Shown here in pieces: positions 33,510-45,261 of a stretch of 64,000 nucleotides of DNA; the first letter of the stretch is position 1; every line of letters starts with the position of its first letter. The DNA is from Diplosphaera chodatii (Eukaryota; Chlorophyta; Trebouxiophyceae; Prasiolales; Stichococcaceae), in contig JAALGY010000021.1 of the NCBI GenBank assembly GCA_032358165.1, positions 1,302,001 through 1,366,000 of the forward strand, read 5' to 3'. A program made the position numbers and the translations under genes. Below the pieces are notes generated by a model. That model did no database searches and was not told where the DNA came from. It saw only the letters and a list, made by a program, of their open reading frames with translations.

Positions 33510-36500
33510 ATGGCGGCGGAGGCCCCAGGCAGCCCCACAACCAATGGCGATTACAAGCGAGGCCAGCCGACGTCCAGCGTCCCTGAGTCACCGCAGTATG
33601 GCAGCAGCAGCCCCACTGCCGGAGACCGCGGCCGCCCGCACGGCTTCACGGCGCGCCTCACGGGTCGCCTGACCGGGCGCCTGAACCGCATGATGTCTGG
33701 GCTCCCACCTGCCCAGCCAGCGAACGAGTATACCGCCATGCAGGCAAGATTACATACTACTAGTACCTTGACACCTTGCAGTGTCCTGGCGATGGACGCA
33801 TGTGATGTATTCTGGAGCATCACAGTGGTGCACTGCAGCCACAACTGTATTTACAGGATGAAGGCACTTCAGGGTTACTTGCAAACCATGATGCAGGGGC
33901 GGCTGCAGCAAGAGTATGCAGACATCCAGCTCCGTGCGCAGCAGCTCATGTCGACCATGGACATCCCAGGTCGGTCAACGCTGTGCTGCACCTGCTGATC
34001 ACTCGACGCCATTCATGGTGCTCACCTGCAGTGTTGCCAGTAGCAGTTAGCAACCGACCAACACCGACTGCCACCAGCATATGGCTTTGCACCTTGCAGA
34101 TGGTCCCATGGCCGACTACGACGATGTGCGCAGCCCTGGCCACTCCAGTGCTGCCAGCAAGCAGCTGAATGGCTCGCGGCCCCAGTCAGCGAACTTCACC
34201 ATTGGCGCTGGTGTGCCGGCAGACGTGGCATCCAGATACCACGACAGTGAGCTGCTGCTGCTCTCACAGATGGGATTCATCGGATGGCCTCCAAGAGCCT
34301 TGTTTTGGTTTAAGAATTGCAGCAGCGATTGGTGCCATGGATGCAACATGAAACTGAATTGCCCTGACAACACTACATCGCTGAATATGCCCGTCCATGG
34401 CACCCACAGGCATGTCACAGCTTGGGGATGGTGTGGGGCCCACAGACAAACCGCCAAGGAACTACATGGCCAACGCCTTTGATCAACGTGACCCGGAGAC
34501 ACCAACGAATGCAAAGGATCCGGGTGCAGGAATCATGTTTGAGGAGGAGCGGTGAGCATTGGCTCTTGCTGAGCTTCCAGTCCGACATGTGCCGGTGCCG
34601 GCGAAATGCGCTCACCACAGCCTGGGCGTGGCAGCATGCCTGCAGCATGCTGGAGGGTGGCGCAGCAGCTATCAGTCAAGCTCTGCAGACTTGGCTCTCT
34701 GCTGAAGGTGCACACAAACGTCATGGAGCTTTCCACCGCAGGGTGCCGAAGAAGTACAAGCGGCGGACGGAGGTCAACTGGGTGGGCACCCTTGCATACA
34801 TCTTCTTCTTCTGCGCCTTTGGCTTCTACCTGTGGATCCGCATCACAAAGACACTCGACCTGGGTCTATATGTCGGTAAGCAACTCATCCACTCGAATCA
34901 GGGTTGCTCACAATCATGGAATCTGTTCACTGACATCATGCAAATATCAGTCTGTATCCAGTGTACCTGGAGCAGACGCTGACTCATTATCAGGGTAACG
35001 ACCCTCAAGGGGCTTGCCTTGTCTTGCAGGGTACGGTGTGTTCGTGTTGATCGTTGAGATCATTGGTGCAACGACCGTCATGCTGTATGGCGTCAACCTG
35101 CTGTGGAACCCCGTCATTGAGAAGTTTGAGGAGGACCCGATGCTGCCAGGCCGGCCCAAGGTCTGACATGTCGAATACCCTCAACAGCATGTCAACAGAA
35201 CTCAGTGTGCGATACGCGGTTTGACATCCCGTGTTTGCTGTTCTCTCCATGCAATCCAGCTGCACCGACACTAGGATTGGGAAGTTGATACCCACACCAG
35301 CGTTTGCCACAGAGGAGGTTACCCCATGGTTATCCCAAAGGTTTAGACCATTCTGGCGCGTGCAGGTCGAGCTGCCGTACCATGTGCGGGTGCTGGTGCC
35401 GTGTTACAAGGAGGACCTCGCAATTGTGCGGCGCACAGTCATGGCGGCGTACGATGCGCTGCTGCCGGCGGGCTGCGCACGCACCATCTACCTGTGCGAC
35501 GACGGCAAGGATCCCAAGAAACGCGCCTTCTGTGAGGCGCTGGGGCCTGAGGTGCACGGGACACCACCCACCCAGCCTGGATACCTGCGTGCACTTTGAC
35601 ACATAGCCAACCTGATTGCACGGTAGCAAGCAATCACATGTGCATGCAGCAAACTCAATGCATCCTGGTGGTGATAGTGTCCAGAATGACTGAGCAAACG
35701 CATAGTCCTGTTAAGATCCCAGGCAAGCAAACAGCCCGACATGATGTGAGCTGTCTGCAGGTGGTGTATGTGTCGGGACGCAAGCGGCCAGCTGGCGAGA
35801 TGAACGGCAAGTCTGGCAACATCAACAACTGCTGCTCCCAGATCTACCCCAAGGGCACCATGATCCCGACCAACGAAGTGGTTTGCATCTTCGATGCCGA
35901 TCAGGTACCTGCTGATGACACAGGCACTGTCCATCTGTGACTGAACGGGCTCTCAACAATGATGCGATGCTGGGCCAAGATCAAGGCGCCCGCTGTTGAT
36001 ATGTCGTGCATGATGTGAATGGATGTGCTGCGAACCCATACTGTTGGCTGAGCAGGTGTGCTCAACGTCCTTCTACCTGAAGACACTGCCGCTCTTTGAC
36101 GGTGGCGACGATGTGGGCATGGTGCTTTCGCCGCAGTGCTTCCACAACCTGAACATGCACGCCGACATCTTCAACCACTCCAACGTCCACTTTTGGGAGT
36201 GAGTGCATATCCACCACGAAGTGCTGTGTGATGCCAGGTAACTTGTGAGAGGCACTACACGGGGGATGGGACAGCAGTTTTCGGCTCAAGTGTCCGGCTG
36301 CTCATTAACCCCATGGCCAGCACCACTTGTGCAGCCACAAGTCTGCACCTGCAGGTACATGCAGCCTGGATACGATGCGCTGGGCTTCATCAGCTGCACT
36401 GGCACCAACTTTGTGGTACGGGCAGCAGCGCTCAAGGAGGTCGGCGGGTCGCCCACCTACACACTGACTGAGGACTTCGCACTGGGCATGGCGCTGAAGA

Positions 36501-39500
36501 TGTATGGCTGGCACTGCCGCTACGTGCAGGTGGGTCTGCATGCTGCCACCGCTTGCTGTCCCATCCAGGAATGCATGCTGCAATTGGTCCACAGGGTACC
36601 TTGAGCAGAGCTGTTGCGCTTGTTTTGCAGGAATACCTTGCCATCGGGGAGGCACCTGACCAGATCCGCAACTGCTACCAACAGCGGTCCCGTTGGTGCA
36701 AGGTGCGCTTCATCTTCCAGGATCTAAACGCTCTGATATGTTGAATGTGAATGGCTTTATCAGTCATGACCTATTGGCTCTTCTGGGCGACCGTGGTGTG
36801 CGCTGTGTGCCGGTTATGCTGGCTACACAAAGTATCTGCTGCAGGGTAGCCCTGATGCTGCCACTGCTGCAGACCAACACCGCACTTCTTCTGCAGGGCC
36901 ACTTCCAGATCATGTTCGACAGCAAGCACTGCCCGCTGCTGCAGCGGCGCCTCAACTTGGGCATGAAGCTCATGTACGCATCCGGCGTCTGGTCCTATGT
37001 GGTGTGTGCACTGTGTGCCTGACGCTTGTAGCTGGTCCTGCTGGGGGTGATGAGCATCCGGTGCAAAAGTACATCGTCACATTAGATGCAGCCGAACAAA
37101 GACTCAGCATACAGGTTGACATTGCTCCGCAAAGCGTCATGCAATAGCAAGAGGACACTTGTTGCTATGCATGTAGGTGGGTGCGATCAGCACGCCCACC
37201 TTTATCATCATCCCTATCATCACAATCTTTGGAGGGTTGTTCCCTATCATCATCAACTGGTGGGCAGCGCTCGGCGTCACTGTGTACGGCATCTCAACCC
37301 AGCTGGTGCGGTCATCTGGCGCATCGATGTCTGGAGTGTCTCGCTCACAATAGTATCCATCTACTGCCTTGCATGGTTGACTCATTGGCCGCAGGTGCTG
37401 TACTATGTCCGCAGCCCAAAGCATCTCGAGGCTCTGTGGTTTGCCAATGTTGGCAATCAGGTCCTGTGGTGGACGTACGTGAAGGCTTGCTGGCGTGCAG
37501 TGGGCTCAGTCATTGCCAAGAAGGGCATCACCTTCAAGACAACTGTGAAGGTGGGCGCATGCACTGCTACCTGTCGCAAAGTGCCCATGCAATGGGCAGC
37601 GTCAATATACCCCGAGTGCACATCATAGGCGAGCTGCATGTGCAGACTCACTCCTGCAAAAAGCAGTGTCGATCAATTTGTCGATGCAGGGCGGTGGCAC
37701 CATGGCAGCAGGCAACATTCGTGATCTCTGGATGCCACTGCTCTGCCTCATTTTGCTGTTCGCATCCGTGATATATGGTGCGTTCGCAGGCTGCTGCAAA
37801 CAGTGATGACGGGCAACGGTTGCATGGCCTGGCAGCATACATGATTGCAGCCTGTATGTAACCGCTCCATTGATGCTCCCAGGCCTGGTGGACTTGGCCT
37901 CCGGCGCATCGCTCAGGTCGCCGCTGATCATATCCATCCTATGGGCTTTCTACAACATGATCCCGCCGCTGCTGGTGGTGTGGTATGCATGGATGTCAAC
38001 GGGCACATCCCTCCAGTGGCTCTGCAGGTCCGTTACGTGCATGCTGCAGACACCATCGTAGCCTGGAAGTCCTGCCACTGGCGCCACTCCCTGCAATGGC
38101 TGCCTGTGCTGCCGTCGAATGAGAATGCATAGCACAGGTTGCATTACCGCTGTCATGTTGTGTCGCTTTTGCATACAGGATTGCACTGCCGCTGTCCTTC
38201 CTGACCATGTCGCTGGCGCTCGCCTTCATGTGGTTCCTGTGAGCTGCTTGCCCTTGTGCATCACCACCGTCATGCCTGATTGGCCACTGGCTTGAAGTGT
38301 AGCACTTTAATGTCTGTGTTCGGCGAACAGCAGATGATTTGAACGTTGTCTTGGCATCATTGGCCAGGTATCCGGAGAAGTTTGACTACACGAACACACT
38401 GGGCAAATCCATGTTCTATTACGAGGCCAACATGCTCGGGACCCTGCCGTCGGGGTGGGTGCTGCCTTATGCAATCCTGAAGCTTGAAGCTTGCCCATGT
38501 GTTTTCCAGTACTGTGCCCTGCTGACATGCTCCCGGTCAGCGGAGCCAGTTGGCCGTTCTTGACTGAGAGTGCCGGCCGCTTTCAGGTATGACATATCAT
38601 GGCGGGGCGACGCGTTTACGAACGACACGACTGTTGATGGCGGTGACCTCACTGGCGGCTGGATCGGTGGTGGAACCACTGGTGAGTGACATTGCCACCT
38701 GAGTCTTCAGATGATGGTACTGAAAGTGTCCTGCCATGGTCCTCGACTGCAACATGATTGATTGACAGTGGGCATTGCCTCGAACATATTGCAATCGAGG
38801 GTGCGCACGGTGTGTGCCAACAGTTCACTATCCAAATGGTTGCAGGCATTGTGAAGATGACCATCCCCACTGCTTTCACCACGACAATGCTAGCGTGGAG
38901 CATGCTGTCGTTTCCAAAGGCATACGTCGCGGCCGGTGCGGTTGCTAGCACAACGTCCCAGGTCGGCTGGGGCGCTGACTATTTGTTGAAAACCTTTGCA
39001 ACCAGCACGGCAGCGACTAACACCACCAATGGCACCACAGGCTCGATCGTCTACCAGGTATCCCAGCTGTCCCCATGTGACTTTTTGCCCAAGTACGAGG
39101 CTGGGATACTCAACGCTCGAACCAGCTTCCTGCTTTGTTGAAAAGCGTGAAAGCCATTCTAGCAGATCGCCGCTTAGAATTTGGCTCCAAGCAGAGGTGC
39201 TACATGGAGCCGACATGGCTAGACAGCGTTTGCCAATGTGCAGGTCGGCAATTACACCCTGCTGAAATCCTACTGGGGGCACGTAGAGGACTTGACAGGT
39301 GTAAACCCGACTTACAGCACCGCCATCCCAGATGGCGCCTCTGACTTGGGCGGCCAGGTGCGCCACTGCAGGCCAGAAGCTGTCACATCAGTTGTGGTTT
39401 GCATCTCATATTGGGCATGCCGCCAAGTGACACGCGGATTGACCAATGCGTCATACCAGATGTTTAAGGCTGACCACTCGGGCTGCATGGCTTTGCAGGT

Positions 39501-41760
39501 CGTGGCAGCGCTGGCGGCAGCCTCGCTGGTGTTCCGAGGCAGTGACCCTGCCTATGCCGGCCGGCTGCTGGGATCTGCGTTGGGGCTGTATGGCGAGATC
39601 AGCGACACCGCCAACCATGGCTCCTACTCCAACATCGTGCAGGAGGACTGCCGCAACCCTGGCGACCCTGATGTGGTAATAATTGCAATGTGCTCTGCTG
39701 TCAGCGCCACAGCTGGAAGTGCTCACACTGCCAGGGCTGGGCTGCGCATGGCCTGTGGCATGCGGCGTGTCACCTTTGACCTGGTTGCATGTATGTATCA
39801 GCAGCACACGCATGCAGTCGAGGCATCTGAGCTGCTGGGCTAGACCTTGAGTATGGTTTGAGCACAATGCTCCACTCCATGTGCAGGTCATAGGCGGCAG
39901 TCGTTTGCCGCTGTGTGGGTCATACGAGAAGGTGCTTGCTGCGGATGATGGCGGCATTGGCGGCTCCGCCATCGACCAGTACCATTCGCACTCCTACTAC
40001 GACGATCTGGCATGGGCTGCCGCCTGGCTGTACCGTGCATCAAGTGCGCATCTGTAGCGCTGCAGCAAGCTGTGCACATTGGTGTATAACCATGTCTCAT
40101 CTGTCTATGGTGTGCTCTTCTGCTGCTCTACCTGCATTGACGGTTCAAAAGTCCTGCAGCCCTTGCAATGTTGCAAAGATGTCCAGTTGCCAGCTGTCAG
40201 CTGCAGCTGATTGCTGGCCATGCTGAGTATGCAGCGGACAACGATGTTTCGTACCTGATTGACGCGCAAGCGTTCTACGTCCGCCATGTCAACAGTGAGC
40301 CAGGCTCTGAGAAGCTGGTGTGGGACTACGACAACATGTACTGGGCCATCAATGTCTTCCTGGCGCAGATCACAAATGACGGTGCGCTATACGCTACAGA
40401 CAGTACACATCTGCATTGCTGAAGCCAATCATGGCACTTGTAGCTGCTACCTCTGTAGGGCACACTCAATGAGCACATGTACAACATGTGCCCCTGCTTG
40501 GGCCTCTGCACGTGCATCGTGGCACATGAGGTCTACATGACGCTTGATAGTCTGACCTGTCAGACTTGATTGATGCAGACGCGGCACATGAGCGCTCGCG
40601 CTACTTCATGAAGCAGTGGATCTGCGGCGCAAACCCACAGCTCAAGTTCACAGACAAGGGCATGGCCTACAACCTCAACGCACAAACCTACCTGGCAACG
40701 CAAACCTCCGTGTTTTTGGCGTCCATCTACGGTACTTGCCTCTAGCTTGCAAAGCACATGCAGGTGTTGTTGACCATGAGACAGCAATGTGTGCGCATGT
40801 CGCAGTCAGTGATGTCACACAGCCAGCGTGAAGCAGGTCAGCGGATGCTTGCAGGCAATGTGGTGCACCGGAGCGAGAAGGCGAGCGCCAAACGGTACCT
40901 TTGCTGGGCACGCGCCCAGATGCGGTGCGTCACACCCCACTGAGACCTTTGCCACACTCTGGCCAAGTCATGTGCTGCTGCATGGATGTGCTGTATGAAC
41001 TCGACGCTTGCACGTGCCCCCGGAGGATTCGGGAGCAGAGGCACCCACCGCTAGTACATCCTCGCTCACATGGCTTCACAACCGATGCAGACTCCCGCTT
41101 GCAGGTATGTGATGGGCGACAACAAGGAGAGCCTGGTGGTGGGGTACGGCACCGACCCGCCGACACACGCCGCCAGCATGCCAGCCTCCTGCCCCGCCCG
41201 CCCGCTGCCCTGCAGCGTCTTCTCCGCCTACCTGACGCCCAACCCTAATCCGAACGTGCTTACCGGCGCCCTTGTCCAGGTGGGAGCTGTCAGGCATACA
41301 ATGGTGCATTTGCCATTGCCATGGTCACACGGTCAACATGTCGTGAGCTGTGCTGGCTTCCGAGCAGAACAGCACCGACGCAGCTGGCCTCATGGTGTTT
41401 GCTGCGTGCTCGCAGGGACGGTATGGCTCGGACATTTTCAACGACGTCCGCAATCTCAATGACACCATCACCAGCATTGAGCTGAATGCTGCCTTCACTG
41501 GCGCACTTGCAGGTAGGTGGCTCCAGATCATGCTAGCCCAGGGTCACCAGAGAAAATACTTCGGTCCTGCATAAACAGCGCGTCCCATTCGGGCCTTGCA
41601 AGGATGCTCTGTCCTATCTGCAGGCCTGGCAAAGGCGCCGGGCACCTGGGAGCAGTGCTTGCAGGGCTATGGGCCCTTCATTGTCGACCGCTCAGGTGAG
41701 CTCGTCTCAGTGTTGTCCCTGCATACTCGAGGCTGCTTGGCTATATGCGGTGGCTGGTGA
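33510..41760 (+). CDS. Cellulose-synthase-like GT2 fused to a GH9 cellulase-like domain
   Basis: One gene encodes a membrane beta-glucan synthase joined to a cellulase-like domain. The start at 33510 (MAAEAPGSPTTNGDYKRG) leads into a cytosolic, Gln-rich N-terminus. Two transmembrane helices (near 34780-34850 and 35030-35110) precede the GT2 core: VRVLVPCYKED, YLCDDGKDPKK (DD), VVCIFDADQ (DxD), TLTEDFALG (TED) and QQRSRWCKG (QxxRW). Five more helices follow to FMWFL at 38238. A GT-AG intron (38239-38367) then joins CT to G, giving L, and continues YPEKFDYTNTLGKSMFYYEA, the start of GH9. GH9 blocks run to GALAGLAKAPGTWEQC near 41660. The stop is at 41758-41760 if read through, or about 41795 if a last intron is removed. 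There is no RING finger or plant-specific CesA insertion. Seven helices place GH9 outside the membrane. A glucan product is inferred; cellulose itself is not proven. Confidence 0.82.
34741..38238 (+). other. GT2 synthase portion of the fusion
   Basis: The region from VPKKYKRRTEVNW to FMWFL covers two N-terminal helices, the cytosolic processive glycosyltransferase domain with all four catalytic signatures, and five C-terminal helices (near 36955-37000, 37185-37300, 37705-37780, 37910-37995, 38180-38238). The motif GEMNGKSGNINN near 35795-35830 is the donor-loop block of synthases that use nucleotide sugars. All residues needed for activity appear intact. Confidence 0.82.
38368..41760 (+). other. 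GH9-like domain of the fusion, catalytic residues replaced
   Basis: The GH9 fold is recognisable from end to end: WRGDAF, GGDLTGGW, IPTAFTTTMLAWSML near 38870, VGWGADYLLKTF near 38970, VGNYTLLKSYWGHVEDLTG near 39245, AALAAASLVFRGSDPAYA near 39520, SYYDDLAWAAAWLYRAS near 40000, VMGDNKESLVVGYGTDPP near 41110, NPNVLTGALV near 41250 and NAAFTGALA near 41485. The family YDAGD stretch, which holds the catalytic base Asp residues, is replaced by IGGGTTG at 38661-38681. The position of the catalytic Glu (family NE-VALDYNAGF) is Ile in TITSIELNAAF near 41465-41490. The family HHR segment reads PPTHAASMP. The domain is therefore predicted to be inactive. Confidence 0.75.
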
Positions 41761-42627
41761 CCCTGTCCCTTGCTGCATACGCAGTGTGCCATTGACGAAG
41801 CAGGGGTACCCCAATACTGGTACAGTACGGCTGTGGCCTAGTGCACTGAGTACAGATAATCAGCTTGTGTGTCGGGGCATCAGGGATGCACTATGCCCGC
41901 AGGCCCAGATAGAGGGGCATCAGGTAGGGTGGGGATATTGAACTAGACCAATCGTTCATAGAGACATTTGACCACTTTGCATCATTGGCGTCGCTCATGA
42001 AACCTCCTCCAAGCTCACATTCCACAGTGGATCCTATGCATACAGCTGTGTCACGGTTGGGCTGCTGATGCCTACACGGCCCTATCTGCAAGCTGAGGTG
42101 CACTCTAGGGCTTAATCTGCTGCCGGACAATCAGACCTACGTGGCCCCTGCAAATCTTCGTTGCAAGTTGTAGCTAAACCACATACATACATGCCTGCAT
42201 AGGTGATGACAAATGGCATCGGCTCCTACATGCACTTAAACCTGCTGAAGATATTGATCAGAAGTACTCGACAACCACCACTTCCAAAACCAGTTGTGCA
42301 CCTGCTCTATTCTAAGCCTATAGTAGTGCCAACATGCACCAGAGCCTGCCACAGATAATCCCGCCATCATACTTCAAGGACCCAGCACTCCCATTCTGCG
42401 TCATCATGCAACCAACAGGCACCTCAGCCGCAGATCTGCAAGCCGCATGCGCGGCACCAGCAGCGGTCCCTGCCGTCACAATTGGACTGTGACAGCAGGC
42501 TTAGGTGTGTCATATCTGGCCCACTGCCCCCGCCACTTTCACCAATTGTGCAGTACCACAGAGGGGCTGTCGCGAGGCTGCCATATTGATGTCTGCTGTT
42601 GTTACCCTACTGCTGCACACCAAAGAG
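41761..42627. other. Convergent intergenic region, no gene seen
   Basis: This holds the 3' ends of the GT2-GH9 fusion and of the minus-strand coiled-coil gene. No domain-bearing frame was seen. Confidence 0.45.
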
Positions 42628-45261
42628 TCAGCAGGCCAGCAGTGGAGGCCTGGAGGGGCTCAGCAGGTGCAGCGACTCCGCAGATCGTGTTGCCAGCGCC
42701 TGGGTGGCTGATGCCATGTGCGTGCGGGCATGTGTGAGCGCCACACACGCTGCTGTCGATTCCTCCAGCCCTGGGGCAGCACAGCCAGCACTGCAAGTGG
42801 CACCCTGCGCGGCCGAGTGCTGGCTGCCCGCTGCTGCTGCTGCTGCTGTAGACCGCATGCCTGCAGGGACCTGCGCCACAGCACGCACGCGGCGAGCAAT
42901 CATGCTCATCTGCTTTACGGCTTCCTGCATTGCGGCGAGCGGGCTGCCTGGGGACTGCTCCGAGGGGGCATGGCTGCTGATGCAGGGGCCAGGGTCACCA
43001 GCTCCTGCCACTGACGGAGCTGCATCAGGTGCGCGCGCATGCGAGTCTGCAGCCTGCAGTGGCAGCTCCCGTGAGGTGGTGCTGAGGCGGCTGCAGCGGC
43101 CACGTTCCAGCGCACCATGCTGTTGCTGGTGTGTGCTCAGCCTACTGCTGCTGCCGCTGCATGCCTGAGCAACGCCATCAGCGGCGGAGCGGCTGACGTC
43201 TGCCGCTTCCATAGCCAGGGATTGCAGCCTCTGCAGCAGGCCATCTGTGTCCGCTGCTGCAGCTGTTGGCCACTCAGCTGTGCTGTGCTGGCGGCGAGAC
43301 ATGCCAGCAGGACTTGCTGCAGTGCCCAGTCCGCTGCCTTGTGGCAACAGCAGCTGCGCGATGAAGCTGCCTGCACTGCTCAGCTTCTGCTCCAGGGCAT
43401 CCACACGGGCCTCCGCCGCAGCAAGCTCAGCGCTGTGCGTCTGCTGGCCAGCCTCGAAAATAGGTGAGGATGTGCAAGCTGCTGCAGATGGGGTGCCATA
43501 CGACGGGGTCTGCAGCAGCCAGGGGGCCGCAGTGTCATCCACTGCTCCAGCCCTGCCAAGTGACCAGCTGCTGTCCATCAGCTGCCGTCGCACAGACGAG
43601 CGCCGCTTGGCATTGGAGCTGCGGCGCTCCTGCAGCAGCGTGGTGCTGTGCTGTGCCGGCAAAAGCTGCTGTGAAAGCGTGAAGTACGCCTCGGATGCCG
43701 TCTCTGCTGCATCTGCTGCGTCTGCTGCATGGCGGCGCCGCTGGCGCTGCGCTGGCGAGGCGACGCTGCTGCGCGGTGTGAGAAAGGCATCGCCTGATGC
43801 TGCAAGGTCCCGCCTGGCAGTCTGCACTCAACCACGTCCCCGCTTTACATCACATGTCCCTGGCACATGAAGTGACTGTCAAGACAGTGCGTTGTCGACC
43901 CACAGTCACAGGTAGCACACAGAAGCTCAGGCGGGCACCAACCTGCCAGTCGGCGTCAAAGCGATCGGAGGAGTCGGCGTCGGGGATGCGCGATGAGCGC
44001 AACCCGCAGCTGCGCCTCCCGCAGCTGGACGCCGCATGCGCCTGCGGGTGGTCCGGCGTCGCTGCAACGCAGCAAGCCAGAATGTTAGCTGGATGACGAA
44101 CAAGAGGGCTTGCTTGCCAGTATGCGAGGTGTTGCCAGATGATCGGCTGGTCTGTGCCTGCTTCCACGCATCTGAGTGTAGGGCATGATACGCTCGCCAG
44201 CAGATCGTCGTGGTGCAAGCATGCGAATCAGCCCGACCAATCTAAGGTATGGAAACTTGTCTGTTGCTGCAGCACACCAGCAAGCTCCTGGCGCAGGAGC
44301 TCAGCAAGACGCCACTCGCGTTGCGCCGCCGCCAAGGCCTCATCGCGTTCCTCCGTCGCATCTGTCAGCCGCTGCAGCATGAACCAAGGGTTGACCACAC
44401 CGCGCACGTTACAATCTGCAGCTGGTCAGCTGGCAAAGCTGCCAAGATGCATCTCATTCATACATCATGCAAGCAGGTGGACACCTGACACTAAAATCAC
44501 TTGTACACCAGCAGCTGCAAGCCCAACAACCTGCATGAGGTCCACAACAGCGTCCCGCGCCGCCGCCAGCTTGGCCTCGCTGTCGGGGCACAGCGGGCAC
44601 GACGCTGCTGCCGTGGAGCAGGTCGAACGGCACGCACTACGAGGCGAGTGCTGCGGCGTCGTCACGCGCAACTGGGCGCAGTGAGAACTGCTACCCTACG
44701 AGACAGGGCGACACGAGTACGTGGATGACCAAGAGGAGTCGTAATAGAAATCTACAATTGGGGAGACATTGTTCAGGCTGGACCAACATGCAGGCAGTGC
44801 TGCATGCAGGGGATGCAGGCTTCGCAGGCAACAGCGTGCACGTGGTGTGAGAACAATCCCGGGAGCCCGTGCAGACGCCACACCTGTGCCTTCTGGGCGT
44901 CGCAGGCAGCGGGCTGCAGGTGTCCAGGGTCCTCAGCGGGCGCTGAGTGCCAGTGTGTCAGCTGCTGCGCTGCTGCCTGTCTGCCGATCGGCGCTGACAT
45001 GGCGCCATGGCCCAAGGGTGTGCGGTCCAGGGACACCTCGCTGCTGGAGGAGGTGTAGTTGCCGCGCAGCATGGCTCCTTCGCCGCGTGCCGGCGGCGTG
45101 CAGACCCGCACTGGCGGCAGGCGCTGCGCTGACTCTGAGATGAAGTGGCAGTCTGCCGTGGACCGCGGCGAGGCGGCGGCCCAGCCCTTGCCCATGTTGG
45201 CACCCGCCCACTGACCTCCAGCTGTCTGCGGACGACCAATAAGCCAGTCTGCGGAGGGCAT
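42628..45261 (-). CDS. Coiled-coil, low-complexity protein of unknown function
   Basis: I do not recognise a family. The start is proposed at 45261 (MPSADWLIGRPQTAGGQ), with MALSCRAAG at 45357 as the alternative. The first exon contains MLRGNYTSSSSEVSLDRTP. A short exon near 44520-44580 gives SEAKLAAARDAVVDLMQVVG. A heptad-like exon near 44270-44380 gives MLQRLTDATEERDEALAAA and WRLAELLRQELAGVLQQQ, which should form a coiled coil. The last long exon (about 43827 down to 42628) is Ala/Ser/Gln-rich, with another helical stretch (LAAAEARVDALEQKL near 43400) and MQEAVKQMSMIARRVRAVA near 42900. The stop is at 42628. The 399-codon open exon plus upstream helical exons in phase-compatible positions support a real gene. 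The role may be scaffold- or centrosome-like, but that is only a guess from composition. Confidence 0.55.

Noticed and set aside
33729..33745. A GC-AG intron after the codons ATG CAG in the first exon of the GT2-GH9 gene
   Set aside because: A standard GT donor a few bases earlier (GA|GTATAC) joins in phase to MKALQGYLQ, so the rarer GC donor is not needed.
33510..38238. Bacterial origin of the GT2 synthase by recent transfer
   Set aside because: The gene has many spliceosomal introns and the same base composition as its neighbours. An ancient transfer cannot be excluded, but nothing here shows a recent one.
42599..43168. Plus-strand 189-codon frame
   Set aside because: It is antisense to the long Ala/Ser-rich exon of the minus-strand coiled-coil gene, where repetitive GC-rich codons keep the reverse frame open.
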